Positions 25,541-32,342 of a DNA stretch of 64,000 nt are shown here, piece after piece. Under the pieces are notes generated by a model. The model searched no databases and was not told where the DNA came from. It saw only the letters and a list, made by a program, of their open reading frames with translations. Location of the stretch: NCBI RefSeq assembly GCF_020923435.1, contig NZ_CP087263.1:3863970-3927969 (forward strand), in the 5' to 3' direction. Each line of letters begins with the position of its first letter. Position 1 is the stretch's first letter. Source of the stretch: Brevibacillus humidisoli (GTDB lineage Bacteria; Bacillota; Bacilli; Brevibacillales; Brevibacillaceae). A program made the translations under genes and the position numbers.

Positions 25541-25734
25541 TGTCCATCCTTCTCCCCTTTGAAGTTGTTGAGAAACGCTGCCAAAACGGCGGCAGCCGCA
25601 GCTACACCGTTGGCAATCGCGTTGATCTGATCATCGGAAATGACACTGTAGCCAAACGCCTCCAATACCAGTTTCGCGGCACCCAGCAAGCCAGTCACCA
25701 ATACCACCATGTTTCCTTGCTTTTTGCTCTTCAT
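25537..25734 (-). CDS. Holin-like small membrane protein (unit 2)
   Basis: 65 residues starting at the second ATG (25734), which gives exact correspondence with unit 1 (MKSKKQGNMVVLVTGLLGAA). Two hydrophobic segments are separated by a polar DDQINAIANG turn. About 90 percent identical to its unit 1 partner. Confidence 0.75.
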   Translation of the reverse strand: MKSKKQGNMVVLVTGLLGAAKLVLEAFGYSVISDDQINAIANGVAAAAAVLAAFLNNFKGEKDGQ

Positions 25735-25735
25735 G

Positions 25736-25930
25736 CTACTTCCCCACCTTTTCTTTGATTTCACGTAGTTCCGTGATCACCACGTCATACTTGTCACTGA
25801 ACTTGTTGAGCAACTCTTGCAGGCGCATCTCTCGTTCTTTGCTGGTCTTCATCACGTAAAATAGCAGCCAAACAAAAAGGGCCGCGAACGGCCCCTGCTG
25901 CAGCAACGTATTCCATAGTGTCTGTTCCAT
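25736..25930 (-). CDS. bhlA: BhlA-type holin/bacteriocin-like protein (unit 2)
   Basis: 64 residues, identical to unit 1 up to VITELRE, but without the extra VNSELRE repeat. It has the N-terminal membrane helix FAALFVWLLFYVM followed by a basic amphipathic tail. Confidence 0.82.
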   Translation of the reverse strand: MEQTLWNTLLQQGPFAALFVWLLFYVMKTSKEREMRLQELLNKFSDKYDVVITELREIKEKVGK

Positions 25931-25954
25931 GTGCTCACCCTCCTTCCAGGCAAC

Positions 25955-25980
25955 AAAAATAGCCCCGATCGGTTCGGGGC
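25955..25980 (-). terminator. Intrinsic terminator-like hairpin before bhlA (unit 2)
   Basis: GCCCCGAACCGATCGGGGC followed by TATTTTTG on the minus strand. It is at the same place as the hairpin in unit 1 but has a different sequence. Confidence 0.75.
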
Positions 25981-26001
25981 GAGCTGTAATATTGTGATGT
26001 T

Positions 26002-26136
26002 TTATGGTAAAGGTTGTCCATCGGTACCCAAGCCAAGCACCTCCAGTTCTGCTTGTACAGCAGGCTGCAGGATAGATGGAACCTGATCGAAGGTTCGACG
26101 ACCGTAAATGATCAAGGCGACGTACAAGGCGACCAT
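26002..26136 (-). CDS. CD1375-like small phage protein A
   Basis: 44 residues from ATG 26136, behind GGAGAGGGGG: MVALYVALIIYGRRTFDQVP, then QPAVQAELEVLGLGTDGQPLP. It matches the short CD1375-like proteins found between fibre and holin genes in Firmicute phages; function unknown. A longer upstream frame has no ribosome binding site and is not used. Confidence 0.75.
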   Translation of the reverse strand: MVALYVALIIYGRRTFDQVPSILQPAVQAELEVLGLGTDGQPLP

Positions 26137-26176
26137 ATCGACACCCCCTCTCCAAAAAAGTATCCATAGCACGAAG

Positions 26177-26296
26177 CTAAGAAGCATGGTTCTCAGCATC
26201 CATGAGGGCTTGAACATCTGCACGGAGATTTTCCGGGACTTGTTCTATGGTTCTGCGTCCTTCCTTGATCAAGGTATAGTAGATTTGCACTATCAT
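26177..26296 (-). CDS. CD1375-like small phage protein B
   Basis: 39 residues: MIVQIYYTLIKEGRRTIEQV, then PENLRADVQALMDAENHAS. It shares the pattern of protein A just downstream (aliphatic start, GRRT, Q-V-P, then a helical end), so the two are paralogues in tandem. ATGGAGGAACTAC supplies the binding site and the start overlaps the upstream stop (ATGA). Confidence 0.7.
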   Translation of the reverse strand: MIVQIYYTLIKEGRRTIEQVPENLRADVQALMDAENHAS

Positions 26297-26496
26297 GTAG
26301 TTCCTCCATTCAAAGCTAGTAACTGCTCATACACTTCTGCTACCGCCTCCATCGTCATGAGGCTGTCGGCCCGAAGCGTTTGATTTTCGGCCCTCAGCGC
26401 TGTGTTTTCGGCTTCCAGTTGGGCAATTCTCACTTCGGGACTCTGCCTTTCCTCTTCGCGGATCTCCGAGATCGGTTTCACGTTCTGGAATCGCAT
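26293..26496 (-). CDS. Small coiled-coil phage protein
   Basis: 67 residues from ATG 26496 overlapping the fibre gene stop (TGATG). A coiled coil RIAQLEAENTALRAENQTLR occupies the centre. Similar short coiled-coil proteins follow fibre genes in many Gram-positive phages; likely a fibre-associated oligomerising protein. Confidence 0.7.
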   Translation of the reverse strand: MRFQNVKPISEIREEERQSPEVRIAQLEAENTALRAENQTLRADSLMTMEAVAEVYEQLLALNGGTT

Positions 26497-28058
26497 CAGT
26501 CGAATGCACCTCCGTATCCGTTCAGCAACACTCTTTCCGTTGCTGTCCCCTTCGCTATGCTCACCCAAATGTTGATTCGCCAGCTCTCAGCGGTTTTCGT
26601 CTCGTTTGTAAAGAGATGCCCTCGTCCTGCGATTACAGCTGCCGTTGCATCCTCCCAGGTAGGCTCCGCATCCATCGCGTTGTTTGTTACCCGCACAAAC
26701 TCGATTTCTGAGCCCGGTGGGAGATACCGTTCCAACTTCACGAGCACCCGTTTCGGCATCCCGTCCAGCGTGAAGTGCACCTCCACATCAGGGTTGTCGA
26801 AATCGAGCATGAATTCGATGTGGGTCTCGGTTCTCACGAAAGTGAACGTCCGGGTAGATGTGAGGCCGTTGTCGTCAGTAGCCTCCACGGTCAGCTCGTG
26901 TGGCGTGTCCAAGTCAAGCCTGATCCAGCGATCATGCGGAATGGTTACCGTCTCTTCCTGGCCAGTAACGCCTGGGAAAGAGCGAATGACCGTTCCGTTG
27001 ATTTTCTCGGTGATCATGAACGGGTTTCCTTCTGGATCCGTAACTGTGTATGTCCGGACAGGCGGCGCCATGATGGTTCCCAGATCCTCGTTGGCCCCGC
27101 TGATGGTCGGTGGACGGTTCCAGATGACGGTAAAGTTCCTGACCTCTTCGGTTGAAACACCGCCCTGGTCATCCTCAACCCATACATGCAACGTGTGGGC
27201 CGTGTTCTCGGCCAGATCTACACCGGTTACGTCCGTGGCGCCATCCCACAGCCGTTTGTTTTGGTACGTCAGCGCCTTTGCAAAAGAAAGAGGCGTGCTT
27301 CCATCGCTTACACCGGAGGCAATCGCCCTTTCTGTGCCGTTGTTGATTTTATACTTGACCGTCACCACGTTGCCATTGTCTGCGTCGGTCGCGCTTCCCT
27401 CGATGTCGTATGCAGTACCTTCCGATAATGTTTGATTATCGGTAGGTAAACTAACATTTAACAAGGGAATTTGGTTTGAGTAGGTTATTTCTAGATATGG
27501 CCGCTTATTTACGTCAGTGTTCTCTTTGGTACCAGTCTCTATGCCTGCCCATGAATTACCTGTCTCCCCAAATTCGCTATGAATGTAAAAGTTTAAAATG
27601 TTCTGACCTTCTCCAATAGCAGCCAAAAGAGAATTAAGGATATCAAGTTTTACTAGACTACCTACGGATTCATCTCCTGTTATTATGGTACCGACGTTGC
27701 CATCGTCAATTCTATTAAAATTATAATTGGCTAGATCGGATGAATTGTATGTCAAGGTATTTTCATTCCATTCATTTTTCCATCTATAGACCTTGGCTGA
27801 GATAGCGCTGTAACTCAAATAGGCAAATGCTCTCGTGACTGGTATTACTAACTTCGCATCAGTAATTCCAGAAAGGTTATTGACCCCTGAGATATCGAAT
27901 TTAAAGAATGGATAGGAGTATTGTGCCCTATTCAACCTTCCTATTTCATTAATCGTCGGCGATGTTGCACCAAATGCAGTGTCGGCGGTATTACCAGAAT
28001 TTCCGGCATTTACAAATGTATCGGCTAATATATTAGTCACTTTCTTGGTATACGACAT
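26496..28058 (-). CDS. Tail fibre with DNRLRE-type domain (unit 2)
   Basis: 520 residues. The N-terminal 190 residues resemble a DNRLRE domain (ILADTFVNAGNSGNTADTAF, YSYPFFKFDISG, VYRWKNEWNENTLTY), a beta-sandwich found in surface proteins. Two Ig/fibronectin-like domains follow (NKRLWDGATDVTGVDLAENT, TVTDPEGNPFMITEKING). The final 90 residues (MDAEPTWEDATAAVIAGRGH, ETKTAESWRINIWVS) are homologous to the unit 1 fibre end, so the two fibres share only the C-terminal tip. It occupies the same operon position as the unit 1 fibre. Confidence 0.8.
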   Translation of the reverse strand: MSYTKKVTNILADTFVNAGNSGNTADTAFGATSPTINEIGRLNRAQYSYPFFKFDISGVNNLSGITDAKLVIPVTRAFAYLSYSAISAKVYRWKNEWNENTLTYNSSDLANYNFNRIDDGNVGTIITGDESVGSLVKLDILNSLLAAIGEGQNILNFYIHSEFGETGNSWAGIETGTKENTDVNKRPYLEITYSNQIPLLNVSLPTDNQTLSEGTAYDIEGSATDADNGNVVTVKYKINNGTERAIASGVSDGSTPLSFAKALTYQNKRLWDGATDVTGVDLAENTAHTLHVWVEDDQGGVSTEEVRNFTVIWNRPPTISGANEDLGTIMAPPVRTYTVTDPEGNPFMITEKINGTVIRSFPGVTGQEETVTIPHDRWIRLDLDTPHELTVEATDDNGLTSTRTFTFVRTETHIEFMLDFDNPDVEVHFTLDGMPKRVLVKLERYLPPGSEIEFVRVTNNAMDAEPTWEDATAAVIAGRGHLFTNETKTAESWRINIWVSIAKGTATERVLLNGYGGAFD

Positions 28059-28113
28059 ATTCCTCCCCCTCCCTTCTCAAAATGGCCGTTATCCGAAGGT
28101 ATCCGCATATTAC

Positions 28114-28386
28114 CTATACCTCCAACCGCGTCTCAGCTGCATTGTAGTAGCCGCGAATCACTATGATGGAGTCGACCGTGCTCAGGTCGTCGTCAAACTT
28201 GTTGTGGATGAAGTTCTCGGGCAAAATGCCTTCCAGCGTGTAGACGCGGGTTTTCAGGTTGTTCACATCCGTGGAGAGTTGGGCGAGTTGTGCATGTGCA
28301 TCTGCGATACCCTGCTCCCAGCGGTTGATGTCTTGCTCTGTGACAGGATCACTGTATTTCCAGTCGATCTTTGCTTGATAAGGCAC
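28114..28386 (-). CDS. Phage tail connector protein (unit 2)
   Basis: 90 residues: YQAKIDWKYSDPVTEQDINR near the start, a coiled-coil middle (LAQLSTDVNNLKTRVYTLEG) and a beta end. The phrase ending in QDINRWE is common in short Firmicute phage proteins next to fibres. It directly follows the preceding gene with no gap. Confidence 0.7.
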   Translation of the reverse strand: MPYQAKIDWKYSDPVTEQDINRWEQGIADAHAQLAQLSTDVNNLKTRVYTLEGILPENFIHNKFDDDLSTVDSIIVIRGYYNAAETRLEV

Positions 28387-28704
28387 CTATACCCCTCCTT
28401 TCACCTGCACAACGAATGTCAAGGTCAAAAACTGCGAGCCGTTCATTCCGATCTGAGTCACCTTTTCTGCCACGACAACGCCATCCGAGGTCAACAGTTT
28501 CAGATTGTTGATTAGCGGTACGGAATCTACATGCAGCGCCTGTACCTGCAGGGCAATCGCGTTTTGAAACCCAACAATGGGGTGGGTTGAAATCACCGCA
28601 CCTTGCACTGGAACAGAAACGGAATCGTTTATAAGGATGCTGCCGCCGTTCAATCGTGAGAGGAGGTCATTTCTGGCAAGAGTCAGGTAATCTTTGTGCA
28701 TCAT
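28387..28704 (-). CDS. Phage tail protein of unknown function (unit 2)
   Basis: 105 residues, beta-rich (SVSVPVQGAVISTHPIVGFQ, LTLTFVVQVKGGV). Start overlaps the YmfQ-like stop. It holds the place of the unit 1 gene at 11242 but sequence similarity is weak. Confidence 0.6.
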   Translation of the reverse strand: MMHKDYLTLARNDLLSRLNGGSILINDSVSVPVQGAVISTHPIVGFQNAIALQVQALHVDSVPLINNLKLLTSDGVVVAEKVTQIGMNGSQFLTLTFVVQVKGGV

Positions 28705-29273
28705 ACCAGCACCTCCTCATATCGTTTAATTGGTGTCATGCCGACGCGAAACTCGGCTACGATGTGGTACTCCTTGATGCCGACCACTACGTTGTCCACG
28801 AACTGCAAATGATCGCCGCTCACTGGCTCAAAGGAAACGCCGTTACAATGCACGGGGCGAATCTTCTCTACTGACTGAACGGCGTGCTTCGTATCGAACG
28901 GATCCTCGATCGGGTAAACGTAGTGAATGACCTTTCCGAGAAAGTCCTCCACCATCTGGACGTTTTTCAACGTAGAGGCGCTGAGGCCAATCGCGCGAAG
29001 GACGCTGGGCGTAAACCCCAACCGTGCCCAATGTTTCCGCTGGATGTTCTTCCGCCGCTCCTCTGTCCCAAGAGGCTGCTTCTGTCCGAAGTAAATCCAG
29101 TCCCACACATCCAGTGCATAGGTGGCCAAGAGGGGAAAAAACTGCAGTCCCAACTCTCCCCGACGAGCGGCATAGTCATCGACGGGTACGGCTACCCCTT
29201 CAAAGTAGTACTCAGCCACCCTGTTCTCATACCAGTAGGGTGGCAACATTTCTCGGTATCGCTCAGGAATCAT
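28701..29273 (-). CDS. YmfQ/XkdU-like phage tail protein (unit 2)
   Basis: 190 residues with the family block MLPPYWYENRVAEYYFEGVA, the helix LLATYALDVWDWIYFGQK and the RRKNIQRKHWARLGFTPSVL region. It overlaps the baseplate J stop. It has diverged further from the unit 1 copy than the lysis genes have. Confidence 0.8.
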   Translation of the reverse strand: MIPERYREMLPPYWYENRVAEYYFEGVAVPVDDYAARRGELGLQFFPLLATYALDVWDWIYFGQKQPLGTEERRKNIQRKHWARLGFTPSVLRAIGLSASTLKNVQMVEDFLGKVIHYVYPIEDPFDTKHAVQSVEKIRPVHCNGVSFEPVSGDHLQFVDNVVVGIKEYHIVAEFRVGMTPIKRYEEVLV

Positions 29274-30085
29274 GTCGTCACCACCAGTTCTAGCGTTGCA
29301 ACGGCATCAGCGGGGATCGTCAGATTGGCAGTCCCGCCATTCAACGTGTAGTTGGTGAAGTCTTTGACACCGTCTACCAAAAAGAGCGATCCAATCACCT
29401 GGTACACGATCTCGGAACGCCCTTTCAAGTAGGTTTTGATTTGATTGGTTATCTCCGAAGTAACTTTCTCCATCACAGCGTCTGGCTCAAGGATCAGCGC
29501 CACTGATACAGAAACCGGATAGACATTGGCCGGAAGCACCTGCAAGTCATGCAGGGCCTTTCGTTTTTCTTCCAATTGATCCCGCACCTGCTGCGCTAAC
29601 TCCGCAGATGCTGGCTGCCCGGTACTATCCGTGATGTACACGTCGATCGATAGATCGTGTCGTGCCTTCTCGATGGCAACTGCGCCTCCCACCCCGTCAA
29701 TTGCCCGCGCCCACTGCTCGTAATCAATCCTGCGCCCATCCCCCTCTTCCGTCCGTGCGCGGTCGATCAATCGCTGCCGGTACGGATCATCTGCCTCGTC
29801 GATGTTTCGCTCCAATCCCATAAACACACCGTGAGCATCCAAAAACTCCCCATCCGCCCAAGGCAGGAATCCCTGCACAAAAGCATATTCCAACAGCTGC
29901 TGCTGCTCGCTGATCTCGTCGGCAATCGGGTAGAGCAGATCGTAGAAAAACTCCCCTTCCTCTGTAGCTGGCAGAGTCTCCCCTCGCTCCTGCGCCAAAG
30001 CCTCCAGCCGGTTCACCATTCGCTGATAAATCTGATCCGCCGTCTCCCGCAAAATCGGCATCTCCGGCTTCTCTATCGCTGCCAT
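29270..30085 (-). CDS. Baseplate J-like protein (XkdT-type)
   Basis: 271 residues. The N-terminus has ILRETADQIYQRMVNRLEAL; then comes the GEFFYDLLYPIADEISEQQQ block, the HGVFMGLERNIDEADDPYRQ loop and the standard DGRRIDYEQWARAIDGVGGA core. The C-terminal domain ends in SLFLVDGVKDFTNYTLNG. In contractile tails this protein forms the wedge of the baseplate. At 271 residues it is shorter than PBSX XkdT (about 348), so it may lack part of the outer domain. Start lies within the end of the XkdS-like gene. Confidence 0.88.
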   Translation of the reverse strand: MAAIEKPEMPILRETADQIYQRMVNRLEALAQERGETLPATEEGEFFYDLLYPIADEISEQQQLLEYAFVQGFLPWADGEFLDAHGVFMGLERNIDEADDPYRQRLIDRARTEEGDGRRIDYEQWARAIDGVGGAVAIEKARHDLSIDVYITDSTGQPASAELAQQVRDQLEEKRKALHDLQVLPANVYPVSVSVALILEPDAVMEKVTSEITNQIKTYLKGRSEIVYQVIGSLFLVDGVKDFTNYTLNGGTANLTIPADAVATLELVVTT

Positions 30086-30507
30086 GCGTCCACCTCCGTT
30101 CTGGTTGTGCCTCTTACACCTTCGATTTCAAGCGAGAATATGATGCCGTTTCCTTCAAACCGGATGTCCATTACCTCGGCCCGCTCGATCTCGCTGTGGG
30201 CCTCCAGCGCTTCCTGGGCCTGTGTTTTAATGGTTGCCAGGGATATACCCGACCGCATGCGGCCCACTTCGTATAAGAAGTCCACCCCGTACCGCTCCGA
30301 GTAGATGGCGTAGCGAAACCGTCTAGTGTTGAGAATCTTTTTAGCCGCCTCCTCCAGGTACTCGGCATAGCTGGTCGTACGAAGGTACCGCCCATCTGGC
30401 CCCTGTCGAAACTGTTTCGTTTCCCAGTCAAACTTGTACGTCCAGGGGATCGGCGTCTGTTCATCCTGCTGCTTGAGCAGTTGGTTGTCTTGCAGTTGTG
30501 GAAACAT
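30073..30507 (-). CDS. XkdS-like (DUF2634) baseplate protein
   Basis: 144 residues: TPIPWTYKFDWETKQFRQGP, the FRYAIYSERYGVDFLYEVG motif that marks DUF2634/gp25-like proteins, and a beta end. It is a baseplate hub or wedge component and sits between the XkdR-like and J-like genes as in PBSX. Confidence 0.88.
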   Translation of the reverse strand: MFPQLQDNQLLKQQDEQTPIPWTYKFDWETKQFRQGPDGRYLRTTSYAEYLEEAAKKILNTRRFRYAIYSERYGVDFLYEVGRMRSGISLATIKTQAQEALEAHSEIERAEVMDIRFEGNGIIFSLEIEGVRGTTRTEVDAWQR

Positions 30508-30508
30508 T

Positions 30509-30757
30509 TCACTTCACCTTCCCCAACACCAGATATTGACCATTCGCACAGCGGACAAGCACGACTTTCCTGCCAATGTCCTCTGACAGAATCACCTCAT
30601 CCTCCAGCAAAACGCATTCCTCCTCTTCCAACGGTTCCGGGTCCCGATCCAGCTTAATCGTGAGAGGGGCGTGCAACTGAATGGTCCCGAATTCCGGCTG
30701 TGTATCCGTAATACCTGACCTGGCCCCTTGAAACAGTTTCGCAATCGCGGTCTGCAT
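30509..30757 (-). CDS. XkdR-like (DUF2577) baseplate protein
   Basis: 82 residues starting at ATG 30757, because GGAGGTGAG lies 12 bases upstream and the preceding gene ends at 30768. Contents QTAIAKLFQGARSG, GTIQLHAPLTIKLDRDPEPL, KVVLVRCANGQYLVLGKV match DUF2577, a beta-barrel hub protein. Confidence 0.82.
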   Translation of the reverse strand: MQTAIAKLFQGARSGITDTQPEFGTIQLHAPLTIKLDRDPEPLEEEECVLLEDEVILSEDIGRKVVLVRCANGQYLVLGKVK

Positions 30758-30767
30758 CTCTCTGTGC

Positions 30768-31718
30768 TCACCTCCTCTCCATCTCCAGATCCATCGTGAA
30801 CTGGCCGCCCTTCCACATGCCGCGGCAGGACGTGACGATCCAATCCGAGATGGTTTGTCCATCCTTCTCCTGAATCTTGATGGCCCACCCGGCCCGCAGC
30901 ATCGCCGCCTTGGGATCGCTGTGCTTGACGGTAATCGACCGGGTGACGGGCACCTTGGACAGTTCCTTCAATTGCCTGTCGGCTAAGCTGGACAGGTTGG
31001 TGTCTTCTCCGGCATCGACCATCTTTTCCATCCGGCCAATGTCCTGGATGAGCGATCCGTTTTCCTTGGTTACGCGGCCTGCCACCTTATCGTCTTTATA
31101 TCGCTCGACGGTGACCACCGTGTACACGTCCTCGATGCTGTTGCCGGTCGAGCTGCTTTCCAACAGATCGGCACGGAAGAGGGGAATGCTCTGATTCCCT
31201 CCTTCCGGCACGACGGTCAGCTTGTCTCGCTGATGCTGGAGGAAGTAACGCTTTCCTGTCTTTTCATAGGCTTGTTCCATGATGGTCGTATACAGCGACC
31301 CATACGATTGCGAGACCATGCGCTCCTTGATCGAAAAGCCGAGGGACGGGCAGGAGAAGGCGATCCCTGTACCCTTGATCACTCGCTCCAGCTCCTTGCC
31401 CGCATCCCCGTTCAGGCGAACCGGCCCAGTGTCATTCTTCTGCAGGTACCAGGACAGTTCGTAGGCTGTGGCGGATAAGTCAACCGTCTTGTCATCCCGC
31501 CGGGGGTTGACGATGGGGCCATGAAAGAATTGCTCACTCTCCATCAGCTCCTCACCGGAGAAGAGCATCAAAAAACCCGCTGCTTGTAACAGCGGGGAGT
31601 TGCGGATGCGGATGTCGCAGGTCTGGGCGATCTGACCGCGCGACGATGACCAAGAGAGATCCACGATGGAATCGGTCAGCTCGATTCGTTCCGCTCCTTT
31701 GCCGTATACCACTCTCAT
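30768..31718 (-). CDS. XkdQ-like tail hub protein
   Basis: 316 residues. It begins RVVYGKGAERIELTDSIVD and has the gp27-like hub fold: SWSSSRGQIAQTCDIRIRN, the strand FFHGPIVNPRRDDKTVDL, AYELSWYLQKNDTG, and a C-terminal barrel ending TVKHSDPKAAMLRAGWAIKI. In contractile tails this hub caps the tube and carries the puncturing device. Confidence 0.88.
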   Translation of the reverse strand: MRVVYGKGAERIELTDSIVDLSWSSSRGQIAQTCDIRIRNSPLLQAAGFLMLFSGEELMESEQFFHGPIVNPRRDDKTVDLSATAYELSWYLQKNDTGPVRLNGDAGKELERVIKGTGIAFSCPSLGFSIKERMVSQSYGSLYTTIMEQAYEKTGKRYFLQHQRDKLTVVPEGGNQSIPLFRADLLESSSTGNSIEDVYTVVTVERYKDDKVAGRVTKENGSLIQDIGRMEKMVDAGEDTNLSSLADRQLKELSKVPVTRSITVKHSDPKAAMLRAGWAIKIQEKDGQTISDWIVTSCRGMWKGGQFTMDLEMERR

Positions 31719-31730
31719 CCAATCGCCCCC

Positions 31731-32327
31731 TTATGTCCCGATCGCACGGTTGAGACTGGCCAGTTTTCGATCGATCCGCTCCCGCTGCGTCAGTTGAAGG
31801 GTGGACGCCACCAGGGATTGACTGGACGTGCTTTTTTTCTTGGCCGTTTTGCCTGTCGTGTTCGGCCTCGCCTTGGTCTGCTTGGCCACGACCGCAGCTG
31901 GTTGCAACAACTGCTTCTGGTTGGTGTAGGTGACAAACTCGTCCTTCTCAAAGAGAGGCAGTTCAATGTTGCCGTAGAAATCGCCGTTGATCCCCTTGTA
32001 CGCTCCTTCACACGGACCGATGAGTACCGTCCACGCCAAGTCCAGTTCGTCAATGGTAATCAGCACTTCCTTGGGTGTCAGTCGATCCAGACCCTCCAGC
32101 CAGGCTTTCGGTCCCTGGTAGCCCGGTACTTCGTTGAGGGGAGACTGAGGGTCACCCGGCAAGACGAAATCAAACGAGATGGACTTCGGTCGACGTCCCG
32201 CCATCCGTGACTTGGTGGACAGCGTAATCGTCGTTGTGGATTCCGTATCGTTTCCGTATCCCCGCAGCTGCACTTCGCCGGGAGTGACCGGGAAGGTAAG
32301 CCGGTACATGCCTTGCAGTCGAATCAT
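31731..32327 (-). CDS. XkdP-like tail protein without a clear LysM motif
   Basis: 198 residues from ATG 32327 (AGGAGG 11 bases upstream). The N-terminal half is of the XkdP type (LTFPVTPGEVQLRGYGNDTE, ISFDFVLPGDPQSPLNEVPG, ITIDELDLAWTVLIG). XkdP normally ends in a LysM peptidoglycan-binding domain; here the last 60 residues are basic and Ser/Thr-rich (KARPNTTGKTAKKKSTSSQS) with no recognisable LysM pattern. Wall binding may therefore be lost or replaced. Confidence 0.78.
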   Translation of the reverse strand: MIRLQGMYRLTFPVTPGEVQLRGYGNDTESTTTITLSTKSRMAGRRPKSISFDFVLPGDPQSPLNEVPGYQGPKAWLEGLDRLTPKEVLITIDELDLAWTVLIGPCEGAYKGINGDFYGNIELPLFEKDEFVTYTNQKQLLQPAAVVAKQTKARPNTTGKTAKKKSTSSQSLVASTLQLTQRERIDRKLASLNRAIGT

Positions 32328-32342
32328 ATGCCATAACACCTC

